Assembly: GCA_029204225.1 (NCBI GenBank)
Contig: CM055111.1
Location: 11,801,697 to 11,865,696, forward strand
DNA from: Diphasiastrum complanatum
Taxonomy: Eukaryota; Streptophyta; Lycopodiopsida; Lycopodiales; Lycopodiaceae
DNA length: 64,000 bases
Direction: 5' to 3'
The notes beneath the pieces are model-generated. The model searched no databases. It was not told where the DNA came from and was given only the letters and a program-made list of their open reading frames with translations. The position numbers were made by a program, and so were the translations under genes. Position 1 is the stretch's first letter; every line of letters begins with the position of its first letter. Shown piece by piece: positions 43,680 to 55,000 of the stretch.

Positions 43680-44963
43680 AACAAATACCTTGTGACGGAG
43701 TTTTCTCATGGCTTTGGTAATCAGATTGCACGAGTACCACTGAGTTCTCGATTACCGCATAACAAAGCAACACACATATCAATCCTCCCTCAGACACCCC
43801 AACATAGTGGGTAAGATAACTGGATCAACGGATGAATTGGTTGAAAAAAATCAGTGGATGCAATAGATGGAATGAAAATTTGGAAAGAAAATTGGTTGGA
43901 ACTTAACGATTCTAAACCTTTAATCATGATGAATAATTAGAGCGCATCTTTTGTTAATAACTCTTTACCTACACTGATGTAAAGTTAACATAACCCGTAC
44001 TCAATGACAAAATTACCCCAGCAATCTTGGCAGTTATAAATGTTGCTATATGTGTTTGCAAAAAAAAACACAAACTTATTGAGCAACATATATAATGACA
44101 ATAAGTTTGATGTTGTCGTGAAAGCGATGAAACAGAAATGTCACTAAAACGTCATCGTTTTGACTCTCACAAGACAATGATTGCTAAATTCGTCACTTGG
44201 TGGCATTTAAACATTAAGTAGTGATGGTAATGTAGCGCTTAATTTTTGAAAGTTTTGTTGATGCTAGCAAACCTAACAGATTTTTAGGAAGAATAAGCTT
44301 GTTAAGACATTCATAATCAGATTCAATTACTGTCCATCAATCAAGGTTAAAACTCATATCTTGTTTGTCAAACTTTCCAACAAAAAGAGGTCGTATATAC
44401 TACATCTGATAATAAATAGAGGCATAAAATACGTGAATTCAAACAGAATAAAATTTCATGGTATGATGTAATAAGAGAGAAGCATACGCAAAACATGTAC
44501 AACTTGAACTATGAACTTTATGGGTTTAAGCAAAACTAATTCAGTGGAGGTTGCCAGATTCAAAAGGAAAATTTGTATGATATGCTCTACCGATAGGCAA
44601 TGAAAATCAACAGCACCACAATTAGATTATATCTTACACCTTGAACATGAATATTATCTGGAGAAAATTCAACAGAGTTTTCCTGATAAACATGATGCTG
44701 ACAATAATCCTGTCTATTATTAACAGTAGTATTAGAGCAAGTCATGTTATGTTCAAGGTTCATTTGCTTTAAGATATGCTACAAATACTTTCTGGTGGGT
44801 AAGTTTTCATCTTACCCAGAACACGGTGCTGGAAAGATTGCGCACGCACATTCAAAAGCAATGCCATTTTTTATCATCTAACCCTTCTCTTGTCAGAAAA
44901 GCAAAGTGAATTTGCAAATGAATGTACTTGATTTGTAGTAACCCCCATCTACAAACCCTTTCT
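43680..44963. other. Intergenic region; likely 3' flank of the MBD gene at the right
   Basis: No supported gene. The last few hundred bases (44.75-44.96 kb) would hold the MBD 3' UTR and polyadenylation site on the minus strand; I could not single out a signal. Confidence 0.4.
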
Positions 44964-46249
44964 TCAAGTGCTAACTCCGACTTCCGCAGGGCGTGACTCC
45001 TGCGACTTGCTCACAGTAAGATAAGCCGGCGCTTCTGATTTCCCATGATGAAGTTCTCTAATTGGCTCTTCATATTCTGAACTTTTATCTCCAATGCCCC
45101 CATTGAGAGTATCCACTCCACTCACTGCAGTGTGACTTTCCTCAATGGGCAGATGTGTGCTCTCAATATCTTTATCTAGAGCTTTTTCTGCTGGCTTGAC
45201 CACAGCAACTTCTGCTAAGGGCTCAACACCTGAAGGGATTTCAGCAGTGGGTTCTTCATCATCAGGAAGTATCTCCTTTGCTGTGGCAACTGGGGAAATT
45301 TCATCCTTCTCTTCAACTCCCTGATCCTCCTTGGAAACTTTTTGGGGTGTCTCCTTTCGGCGCTTGGGAGTTTGTTCATCTTCTGCACTATCAGTAGAGA
45401 GCCTGGACTTGGAGCTCAACCTTTCTGATCGTCTAGGTGTTCCACCTGAAACATAAACAAAAAAGACTTAACCAGTACACAGAGCTAGCCTTATAGTCTA
45501 ACTAAAATCTGGGAACACCAAAATAAGTAACAAAGTAGAGGTTCCAAACTGCAGAATGGAACTAAGCATACCTGTACTCCAGTCAAACTCGGATATGGAA
45601 GGGCCACCGGGGTTTTGCTTAAGGTAGCGTTCCAGCTGCCGTTTTGTCGTGATTTCCTCACCATTTGGTGCAATAAACACAACATCCCTTCTCCGCGGAG
45701 TGCCTCCCTTTCTCACTGCCAGCTGAAAATAAATACATTGTTCAAAATCAGAACTTAAAAGTCTCATTCATTCCAGATTTTAAAATCATAAATTGCTAAC
45801 ATCCTCCATAGAATATTACTACTTCAAAAATCTTCAAACCAGTTAATTATGCAGGCATTTTCGACCAGAAAAGGCTTGTTGCAGAGAGAAATTCTCAGAG
45901 CTTAAAAAAATCTTCCCCCATGTTAGCATATGCATCAATTCTTGTGCAGCAAAAGTTTACTGGAAAGAAAGACATGAAATTGTCCACTGAGGCTACAATT
46001 GTAGCATCTAGGGTTGCTTCACTGACAATCTGATGTAACAAATTTACCTCTGTCAAAAGCTGGGTTCAAAGCAGAAATGATTTGCTTGAGAAAAACTAGC
46101 AGTACATGAAAGAGTAGCAAAAGGGGAGCCGTGACCTTCTTCTGCCATCCTTGAGGGGCCAGCAGATGCTCAGCCGCTACTTCAAGCGACACTTCGGAGC
46201 TATTATTCATGGCTGCTGCATTCAGCTCAGAATTGTCCTCAAACCCCAT
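44964..46249 (-). CDS. Methyl-CpG-binding domain protein (MBD10/11-like)
   Basis: Three coding exons: 46249-46136, 45722-45572 and 45445-44964; introns of 413 and 126 bp have GT...AG ends and the joined frame is 248 codons, close to MBD11-type proteins. The fold is in residues 34-95: GWQKK across the first junction, then GGTPRRRDVVFIAPNGEEI, KRQLERYLKQNPGGPSISEF and DWSTGGTPRRSERLS, the plant MBD10/11 signature. These are chromatin proteins expected in the nucleus; MBD10/11 members of other plants are reported to bind methylated CpG weakly or not at all, so silencing rather than plain methyl-CpG reading is the safer role. The C-terminal half is acidic and Ser/Thr/Glu-rich, with a basic TPKRRK (about 114-119) that could act in nuclear import. 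The start at 46249 is chosen because the frame upstream is a low-complexity 5' UTR. No stop or frameshift is seen; it is the only gene here that looks intact. Confidence 0.92.
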
Positions 46250-46640
46250 CGCCAGACTTCCTTCCACCTCAAATTCCCCAAAACCACCAGCAGATCCACA
46301 CGATCCACACAAGACCGCCCTCCCTCGCGCTCGCTCTCTCGCTCGCTCGCTCTCTCTCTCTCTCTCCCGATCTCGATTTCGACAAGAGAAAGAGGGAAAG
46401 GAGGAGAAGAAAAAAGTGAAGAGAAAAAACGGCGCGTCCCGCGGTTCATTGCACGCTTTTCTGCTCCATTTTTCTTCAGAAAAACGCCCACGAATCACGA
46501 GGACCTTTTCGCGCGCGCAACTGCGCGCAGAGCGGTCGGGAATAGGGGGGATCCCTTACGTTACCGACATAATCCAGACAGGTACCGACATAATCCAGAC
46601 AGAAGCCACGTCTCAGCCGTTGGATGAAGGTGAATCTACG
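46250..46640 (-). promoter_or_regulatory. MBD promoter and 5' UTR, CpG-rich
   Basis: Upstream of the MBD start codon the sequence changes: CpG-rich words (CGCGCGCGCAACTGCGCGC, CGGCGCGTCCCGCGG), rare elsewhere in the window, cover 46300-46560. A pyrimidine tract (on the plus strand CTCGCTCGCTCTCTCTCTC, about 46330-46370), which reads GA-rich in the transcript, is typical of plant 5' UTRs. A 21-bp direct repeat (TACCGACATAATCCAGACAG at 46562-46581 and 46583-46602) lies just upstream. No clear TATA box was found, consistent with a broadly expressed gene. The transcription start is not determined. Confidence 0.6.
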
Positions 46641-46884
46641 GTCTAGATGTGGGGGCAGATCTGCCTTCTCCACACCCATGTATATAATAATATCCCTGCT
46701 TTTATTAAAAATAATAGAAAACCCATGATTATACAAAAAAATTAAAGTATTTAAAATAATATCGTAGAATGGCAAAAATGAATTAATCTACTCAATGAGT
46801 CAATAGCTAAGTAAAAATTGAAAATAGTGAGCTAACTACTCAAAATCAACTGCCTAAATGTAAATCGCTAACTAAAATAGATCC

Positions 46885-48800
46885 AGTAATAAGTAATGCA
46901 GGAAGCTTTGAAGCAACCGTTCCTGCAAACTGAGCCCGTCGAAGAATTTGAAAACGCCTGTGAATGTTGTAATGCAATAGAAATACGCTAACGGTAGAAA
47001 GAAACAATGACGAATGGTAAGATAATGTTTTGTCCTAGTTTCACCATAAGTTCCGCACATAAAAATAAAAGATCATTAAATTTCTTGTGAAAACAATCAT
47101 ATGTTTCTAGGGCAAAGGGGATAAAATCTTCACCGGTGCACGATCATTATAATCTAACTCCTTTTCTTGAGTTGCGTGAGATGCAGCGGCCCCTTGCGTG
47201 AAGCAGATTCTGACGAGAGAGATCAGCAATGACAACATCTCCTAGAGTGCAAACTCCATCACGCGAGAGAACAAGGTCAACTCGTCGTCGAGAAGATTGC
47301 GAAGAAGGCCCTAGTAAAATATGTATATGTTCTCGAACAACATGAAAACCACTATCTAGAATAGAAGCTCTGCACAAAAGGAATGAGCATGGCCAGTGGA
47401 TCCTGAGCACCACGAAGTTCTTGAAAGATAGTCGCCTGAGAAACTGAGTTGAAAACCTTAGCAGCATCAACTTGTAAAACTACCCAGTCAGGATGAATAT
47501 CCAAAATAGCACGTAAAGCATGAACGACTGTCTCACAACCGCCAGGAGTAGCACACCCAAATTGAAACGGAAAAAGATGAGCATGAAACGCATCTCGAAA
47601 CTGGAAACAAAGTGTCTTTGCCACCAAACTATATAAACATTCACCCATTGAAATTGGACACACACCTCTAGAAGCTTTATCTATTGCTAAAAGACGAGCG
47701 ACACCTAAAATATGAGCAACTGAATCTGTCCCAATGCAATGAAAGAGCACACCTTGAAGAGAAAATCAAAGCTACTAGCAGAATCATCTAGAGAAAAACA
47801 ATCACGTAGATACTCAAAAACCATTCCTAAAGGCCCACCAGCTGAGAGGCGAGGAGTACGTAGAAAAGCTTTCATAAAATGAACTTCTGCAAGTTGAAGA
47901 TCGGAGTCAGGCTGAAAGTCTTCCACAAATAAAGGAAGAGAATCACTGACATGGGGATGAAACTGTTCCAATGCTTGAATAGTTGCAAAAGAAGACGTTG
48001 CTGAAATTGAGGGAGCAAGAGCCTGTGCAACCCGAGAAAATTCACCAGCTTGTCCAAGTAAAACACGACGTAGACGACTATAAATAGGAATGGATCCCGA
48101 GTCTGAACCTGAATTAAACTCTTGTTTTGCTGCAAGTGCATTGCAACGAAGAAAAAACTCCTCTTGTAAATTTTGTCAATCACCTGACATAAAATGCCGA
48201 ATTATGTTGCGAGTTTTCCGATGACCTGATTCACCACCTCTAGGAGGAAGAGGCAAACACCAAAGGGGAAAGAGCAAAAAAGTATGCCAAGGCGCAATAT
48301 CCGAAGGGTTGGTAGCTAAACGGGTTAAAGTTAGTTGAAGAGCTCTTTGAACGTCAAGGCGAAGGGCCATAGGAATGCAGGCATAAAGGCGTGGACGAGG
48401 GAAACCAAGATAAAAGGAATATCAAGATTGCGAGCCCAATCCCAACAAAGGGAAGCTCGTTGTTGTTGGAAGACATTACAAGCATTTTGACGCATGGAAA
48501 GGCCTGCACCCTGCATATATAAACGTCCACATCTTAGACAACGTACACAAGAGGGTGGAGGTATAGAATTCTGCGAGGATGACGAAGGAGAAGAAGAAAC
48601 AGAAGAACGAATATGTGAGGGACGATATGGTGCTGGCGAAGGAATAGATTTAACAACTGGTGATTCATGGCGAGGACGATTGGAGCGAGGTGGGGATGGA
48701 AGGGATGGTGAAGCAATTCTTTTCATTTGCACTTTGATCCATAGTGGCAATCCCCACATTGCCATGATCCATTGAAAGTAGTTGAGATGCCCCAAATAGA
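46885..48800 (-). pseudogene. LINE relic: zinc finger, RT, restriction-like endonuclease
   Basis: Minus strand, in order: Pro/Ser-rich linker and Cys-rich finger CVRCLRCGRLYMQGAGLSM (48549-48478; the His ligand before the last Cys reads Arg); RGGESGHRKTRNIIRHFMSG (about 48250); LSAGGPLGMVFEYLRDCFSL (about 47850); RT with GECLYSLVAKTLCFQFRDAF, QFGCATPGGCETVVHALRA and VVLQVDAAKVFNSV (motif A Asp, 47480); then, after an abrupt junction near 47355, SSRRRVDLVLSRDGV and GDVVIADLS, like the C-terminal PD-(D/E)XK nuclease of R2-type and related LINEs. The RT segment with the YxDD box is missing and frames shift at least four times. No target duplication or poly(A) tail could be set. Confidence 0.75.
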
Positions 48801-49780
48801 AATCTTGTAAATCCGTTAGGAAGAGATGGTACTTGAGTTTTTTGTATACGTTCTGTGAAGAGGTATGGACTGTCTCCACATGCATGCAAAGAAAGTAAGT
48901 TGTTTTTATCTCGTTGAGCAAACTACAATTCTGCATGCAAGGTCGTACTGAAAACAGTTTGTTGCCTGGGAACGCTGCTGAAAACACCGATTCTATAGAT
49001 TTTATGGCATGCTTCATTAGAAGCTCATAGTCGTTGCCTGAAATTTGGGCCCAATATGCCCTGTTGTCTCTGATAATTTATAGAAGCAAATTTTGTAATC
49101 CTTGGAATCGGTCCTGATTCTGTATCAACTGTCAAGTCATGATGCTATAGAACACTGTTATTCTGAAAAAAGATCCTTGCACCTTCATGACTGCAAAACT
49201 GGTCGCTGCTATGTAGTACATTTTTTTGAAGAAAGACGCATGCAAACCAAGCTGCAAACTGGTCGCTACTGTCCTACAAACTGATCGCTGATCTGGTAGC
49301 AGAACGCAGTGCTAAGATTCAAATCATGATCGTTGCCGTTCCTTCCTCCCATGGCTGTCATAATCGCCTGTATCACGTGCCTGTGAGCTGCTGAGGATGA
49401 GACAGATGCTGGAGGCGAAGGTGAAGTACAACCTCTATCAATAATAAAAATAAATTGTGTTACAATATATTTTTTATCCTGAGGGTAACCTTTCCTTCTC
49501 TTCTCTCATCGCACTCTTCGGTGCCTGCTCCACCTGGGTCCTGCAATACTCGTGGATCGCAATGAAAGCAATTCTGAAGCAAAGCAAACTATTCTCATGC
49601 ACATGGTGAGACAACAGAAATTGCAACTTTAGATAGTAGCACCCTGAGGAGTGATATTGGATCATCGGGTCGGCTCAGAACAGCCAGATTTTGAGCCATA
49701 ACAATGGCTTTTGAATCTTTTTTAATCTCTAATGTAGATATGCAATTGCTAGGTATGGTATTCGGCATCCAACAGTGGGC
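48801..49780. other. No gene recognised
   Basis: Possible 5' part of the LINE up to about 49017 on the minus strand, then unassigned sequence. A word GAAACTGGTCGCTGCTATGT-like pair near 49190-49270 (aaactggtcgct, three times with changes) is a short local repeat. Confidence 0.35.
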
Positions 49781-49781
49781 T

Positions 49782-49825
49782 ACTTGTTGTAGCGTCCCTC
49801 GCCGCTCTAGCGGCTCGGGGGTGCT
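49782..49825. repeat. GC-rich hairpin with TGTAGC...GCTACA ends
   Basis: The stem centre GCCGCT-CT-AGCGGC is perfect; outer parts (TGTAGCGTCCCTC and TCGGGGGTGCTACA) pair with a few mismatches, giving a hairpin of about 42 bp. The TGTAGC/GCTACA ends could be LTR-type inverted ends or a tiny foldback element. Confidence 0.65.
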
Positions 49826-49874
49826 ACAGCTGGCAGCCCGCCTTTGGATGGTGGATTATACCTAGTATGTTTTT

Positions 49875-50085
49875 TTTGGCAAACCGTTTGAGGGACTGGC
49901 CATTCCACTACCGTTTTCACCTTTTCCTTGTCAATCTTGATCCCAAAAGAGGTGATCTTATGACCAAGGTTAAGAAGTTCCTTTCTAAAAAATTTACACT
50001 TTGATTCCTTTGCATAAAGCTTCTCTTGTCTTAAGATACATAAAACAGTACGGAGATGCTTAGCATGATCACGTTAACTCATTTC
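49875..50085 (-). pseudogene. Gypsy RT C-terminal fragment
   Basis: On the minus strand it encodes DHAKHLRTVL, LRQEKLYAKESKCKFF and GIKIDKEKVKTVVEWPVP, the end of a Ty3/gypsy RT. Very similar to the plus-strand gypsy F near 57640-57740, so it is another copy of that family, and it may belong with the gag fragment at 52.07-52.29 kb. Confidence 0.85.
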
Positions 50086-50281
50086 AAGCTTTTAAGGTTT
50101 TGAAACACAAAAATATATATAAGCTTTTAATTCGAACTACATTTTAGTTATGGGATTAAGAAAAACACGTGTCAATCAAAATTTGAGTCATTGACTTATG
50201 TTAGTCAAAAACCCTAAAAATAAGTGGCCCAATCAAAACGCGAGAATTGTGTTTTATCTAATTGGGGTGACACACACACAC

Positions 50282-50284
<3 letters not shown>

Positions 50285-50350
<66 letters not shown>
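50285..50350. repeat. (CT)n microsatellite preceded by (CA)n
   Basis: 33 CT units, preceded by a short CA run at about 50269-50281. Confidence 0.95.
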
Positions 50351-50355
<5 letters not shown>

Positions 50356-50894
50356 CATACATATACAGGTGTATAATGTGAAATCATTACACATGATTTT
50401 TAATATGTTGATGTACTTTATACATGATTTGCTTAGGTGAAAATTCTTACAAGAGAAAAGGAGATGCAAATGAATGCTCCAAACAATGATACAATTAAAT
50501 CTATGCTACCGTTTTGACTCTACATAAGATTCCAACCACCATCCTTTGTTTGAATGTGCAAGATGATTCCAAAGGAGAGTGTGAGGCCAATCATGGAAGT
50601 GATGGTTTTTTCAAGTTGGTCATGACCATTCCTTGCGATAAACCAAAGCCACATGTGGCTTTATAGAAGAAGCTAGTCCTAGCATTGATCGCCAATAAAT
50701 AAATTGATTGATACTAGCATTATCATTTTAAGGTCATGGTTAAGAAGGGCATGTTGAGGTCTGAATATCCATAGCTTTTGGAAGTTTGAAAAGCCCTGAT
50801 AAATGGTGAAGTTCAATGTTGGAAACAGATGAGATCAGCACATCAATAACTTGAAAAATATCATGAACATGTGAGAGCATGGCTAGCTACGAAT
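50351..50894. other. No gene recognised
   Basis: No supported frame. May be decayed internal sequence of the minus-strand gypsy between its RT (50.0 kb) and gag (52.2 kb). Confidence 0.35.
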
Positions 50895-51100
50895 GTAGTA
50901 CACTAGAATATTGAAATCAACTGACATGAATTGGTTGATAGGTAGTAAGGTGCATGAACCTACACCTAAATTTGAGACTTGATTTACAAAGCTTGGACGT
51001 AGTGCACTAGAATATTGAAATCAACTGATGTGAACATTGGTTGATAGGTAGTAAGGTGCATGAACCTACACCTAAATTTGAGACTCGATTATCAAATTTT
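50895..51100. repeat. Two-copy tandem duplication, about 104 bp unit
   Basis: Units at 50895-50998 and 50999-51100 share agaatattgaaatcaactga, ggttgataggtagtaaggtg and aacctacacctaaatttgag with few differences. Confidence 0.85.
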
Positions 51101-51983
51101 TTGGATATTGATTTATGATCCTCCACACTTACGATGTTTTCAGTCATGATGGGAGTTTCATCTCACTTGCCCCTATAACAAGCAAGTACACATATCTCTC
51201 CTCCCTTTTCAAACGATTTTCTTCTCTCCTTGTATCCTCTCTTCTATAGTTGCTCTCCATTGCTATTGGAAATTATGGCCTTGACTTTATTGGGAAAAAA
51301 ATTATCAAGAGGGGAACAATAGGATCAAGAAAATGGCAATGTCAGGCAATAGTCTCTAGCATCATGAGTTTGCCATCTTGGCAACTTTTTTCCCATGTCA
51401 CATTTTACATAGGGTTATGTAAGTGGTCTTGTGAGTGAAAGGATGTTATCTTGTTGAGAGTCAATAGAAAGACAAGGTTTTGAAATTGGGACTTGTCAAG
51501 CACTCCTGCGTGAAACACTCGTATTATTAATGGAGTTAGTTCTGAAAATTGCTTACAAGTTTATGCCACATGAAAAAAATTATTTATGGGAGGTGTGTGT
51601 TTTATGCCACATAGAACATGTCATTTCTGAATAAAGTAAACTATATAAAAGTAGAATGACCTATTCAAAGATAAATAGTAGCTTGATTATGGCATTGTGT
51701 GCAATGGTAAAACCTTTTCTTAAAGTAAAACATTCTTAATGCACCTGAGCCTTGATGAGCAACAATGAACATAATACAAATCCAAATATTAGAATTTAGA
51801 AGTGCTAGAAGTCAACAATATCATGATAAGTATTTAACTAAAGTGATAAGTATCCATGCATATAAGTCATAATGATAGTGTTAGTTCAATGTTCTTTAGT
51901 ACCTTTAAAAAAAATTGTGAAAGTGAAGCTTTAACCACAAAATCACATTGATGAAATAAGAGACAATGGCATGAGGAAGAGAC

Positions 51984-51985
<2 letters not shown>
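51101..51985. other. No gene recognised
   Basis: AT-rich. A CCTCTCTTCT-rich patch lies near 51190-51250. Nothing coding is supported. Confidence 0.35.

Positions 51986-52068
<83 letters not shown>
51986..52068. repeat. (GA)n microsatellite in a gypsy gag
   Basis: About 41 GA units lying directly at the end of the minus-strand gag homology at 52.07 kb. Confidence 0.95.
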
Positions 52069-52070
<2 letters not shown>

Positions 52071-52290
52071 GAGCATTAAATAATGAAAGCTTATTCCATA
52101 AATTCATGAATTCTTGGAGATAAGAGTTGGAACTCTTCGCCAGTTTGCAATTGATAAATTTTTGATAGTAATCCGAATCGTTCGCAACCACAAACGATTT
52201 TATAAATATTTCCATAAATTCTTCCCACGTAGCCCACGTAGTGGGTTTTGATTGCAGGTCACACCGCCATGACAACACTCACCACCAAAA
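52069..52290 (-). pseudogene. Gypsy gag fragment
   Basis: Minus strand encodes QSKPTTWATWEEFMEIFIKS, SDYYQKFINCKL and YLQEFMNLWNKLSLF, homologous to gypsy F gag ([33 protein letters not shown] at 55.84-55.98 kb). The frame runs straight into the GA microsatellite. Confidence 0.85.
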
Positions 52291-52667
52291 AACAGAACCA
52301 CGCTCTATCTTTTTTTTCAGGAGTCCTGTGTAGATTGAAACAAAATCAAATATGTCATCCAAGAAAGCCGAGCCTCCAAAAATTATCAAAAATAAAAACT
52401 AGACTAAGGGACTTGTATTGTTGCTTTTTGTTCAAACACGACCAAACAATGGTTCTTGGTATTATCAACTTGTGGATTCAAATAGAGTCGAGTCTCAGCG
52501 GGCAAAACAAATTCAAGCATGATACACCAACTCGTCACATGAGAGAATATATGACCACACAATGACAATAGAATACCAACAATAAAATATTATTGAAATA
52601 ATCTAAACGACTAACTTTCTATGTCAAAATTTTTCTTTTACATCCGTTAATTACTAGTCATTTTTCC
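52291..52667. other. No gene recognised
   Basis: Presumed flank or decayed 5' part of the minus-strand gypsy. Confidence 0.3.
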
Positions 52668-52877
52668 AATTTCATGTTCATTGTCCATCGTAATAGGGTG
52701 TATGGGTAGAATTGCTGGCCGCCACCAGAAAGGTGCAAGCTCGAAGCCCGACCATTGTGTAGTGACATCTAAGGAGTTGAGCTCCGTAAATGGCATTGCC
52801 AGGTTGTTGTACATATGGTGTATATAACAATCACTAGTTGCTTAATCATCTATGCAAAAAAAAATTTCATGTTCATT
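52668..52877 (+). mobile_element. SINE-like insertion with 15-bp target duplication
   Basis: AATTTCATGTTCATT occurs at 52668-52682 and again at 52863-52877. The 180 bp between carry a tRNA-like head (GGGTAGAATTGCTGG as a possible box A, GCTCGAAGCCC as a possible box B) and end in an A run (about 52856-52864). A long perfect duplication, a Pol III-like promoter and a 3' A tail together indicate a SINE moved by LINE machinery. The source tRNA was not determined. Confidence 0.75.
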
Positions 52878-53226
52878 TATCAAAGGAGAAAGGCATATTT
52901 TATAGAATTCGATTTTTAGAAATAAATACCACTTGTAATCTATGCTAAGCAATCAACAACCAACACTAACAATTGACAACTACACAGCAAAATGCAACAT
53001 TAAACTCATTCAGAAGTGCAAATACGACATTAAGCTCATATGGAGGTGCAGCTACAAAGGTCATCTTATGCTCCAGTCATGGCAAACAAAATTATTTACT
53101 TAGCCAGTGTAAGAGAATTGTTCATTTTGGCACATTTGGAGTCATAAAAATAACATGTTTATATCGATCATGTCGAATACCATTTTTGAGAAAACTCCGG
53201 AATCTATCAGGAGTTATGTGGCCAGC
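52878..53226. other. No gene recognised
   Basis: A frame at 52973-53254 shows no domain. Confidence 0.35.
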
Positions 53227-53722
53227 TGTCATGCCCATGACTGGTCTCAGGTAGCGTGTCCACGCTAGGGACCGGTAGACCAACAACCCGTAAGTTAATT
53301 GTGACTATAAGGGAATTGGAGCCCTTATGTGTACATGGTCATAATTAATGGTTGTAGGCCTAAACAGATGGTGGTGGTGTTGGTATGGGTCTATCAGTGA
53401 GTCATTAGGGAACTGGATGACGTGGCCTAGATAGGCTGCAGAGGTGTCCAGTGAGGTGTCACAGTGCACTACTAGTGGTGCATGGGCCTTGGAGGGTATA
53501 AGTATACCTGCTGGGCTCTCACTAGTGTAAGCTTGATTTTGTGATTAGTAGCTACATGCTGCTAGTGTCACTCCTCTTTCCATGACTCTGATTGATCCAT
53601 AGCTTGGGGGCTAGATCCGTACGATCTAGGTTTGGTTGGGTTGGTTTAATCTCCACCTGTTCCCTTGTGTTGTTGCTTTGTATGCTATGCTTAGGCTAGA
53701 ATCCTGTTGTGTGGACTTTATA
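53227..53722 (+). mobile_element. Gypsy F 5' LTR
   Basis: Starts TGTCATGCCC at 53227 and is followed at 53724 by a primer site. A TATA-like GGTATAAGTATACC lies at about 53497-53510. The exact right edge is uncertain because the bases before the primer site (GGACTTTATAT) do not end in CA. No second LTR is present, since the 3' part of the element is missing. Confidence 0.65.
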
Positions 53723-53723
53723 T

Positions 53724-53735
53724 TGGTATCAGAGC
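53724..53735 (+). promoter_or_regulatory. Gypsy F primer binding site
   Basis: TGGTATCAGAGC, complementary to the initiator tRNA-Met 3' end. Confidence 0.9.
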
Positions 53736-54725
53736 TAGTCTAAGCAGGATTTACCATCGAAAGTGTTGAGTGGAAATCTCCACGTTTTCTCAGGAATCCG
53801 ACGGAGTAAGCAACAAACGGTGGAATTGTGGGATTTTCTTCCCGTTGGAAATATTTTTCGAATTGCAATCAATTGTGTGGTAAGTGCACTACCAGGCTCA
53901 CAATTGGTTCGTTTTTGAGCTTTCAAATTGGTTTCTTGGAAGAAATTCTATGTCAATTCTATTGTTGTCGATTACTCTGTGGTTAGCATCTTTGTGAAGG
54001 CAACAACTTATTTTATTGGTTGGCTGGATTTTTTCCTATAGTCTCTTATTCTTCTTATGAACGGTTATTGTATTTTGAATGCTGTCTATTGCTTGTTTAG
54101 AAACTGGTTTGGTTTTAAAACGGTGGGAATAGGCTAGAATAGAAGCAAAAATACTCTCATCTATTGGCTATTCAATGTTGGTGATGATTGACAAGTTTGC
54201 ATGGCTGCTTACTGTGGAATCATAGGCTTATGCTTCATTTTTCAGCAAACTAACGATTTGTTTGCAGGGTTAGAAACCTGTAAAGCCATTACTTGGAAAT
54301 GGTTTGGTTCAAGTACTAGTGCTATCTGATTAAATAGTCATTTTAACTTGCAAAAAAAAAATTCTGTGGAAATTTTGACAGCATAACTGCTATTGTTCAG
54401 TCATAGTGAGGGTAGACCCTGCAAATCTTGCTTTGAAACTTTGCTTATGCTAGAAACCAGTATATATAAGTAAAAGCTAACAGTAAATCGCAACAAGGGC
54501 AGAGGTAATCTGCAAAGAAACAGTAGATGATTGTGCCCTTGTGCTTGTTGCATCAAAGAATTAAAAAAAGAACAAAAGAAAAAACTCTCAATGCATGCTG
54601 CAAATCTGCCTGGCTTCCTCATCTCCGGCGCCCTGAAAACCTACAGAGAAAACTCAGTTTGATTGGGTGAAGGAGGGCGCCTCTCCATGCATTTCTGGCC
54701 CACCTAACAGTGATTACACAACACA

Positions 54726-54875
<150 letters not shown>

Positions 54876-54977
54876 GCCTGTACAGGTTGGTTGCTCACGG
54901 TTTGATGCCCAAGTGTAGGGCGCGTGAGGAACCGGGTAGCCCGAGTGTGGGTAGCTCGAGGAGATAAGGAAGAGAGA

Positions 54978-55000
54978 GGGGGGGGGGGGGGGGGGGGGGG
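54978..55000. repeat. Poly-G run of 23
   Basis: 23 consecutive G, followed by TGTTAGG. Length is prone to replication and assembly error. Confidence 0.85.

Noticed and set aside
46250..46498. N-terminal extension of the MBD protein in frame upstream of 46249
   Set aside because: The upstream stretch is low-complexity Arg/Glu/Ser coding over the GA-rich 5' UTR; the MBD homology starts shortly after the ATG at 46249.
46151..46646. Plus-strand frames of 158 and 145 codons opposite the MBD first exon
   Set aside because: They overlap each other, are antisense to the MBD 5' UTR and exon 1, and owe their length to the CpG- and CT-rich sequence.
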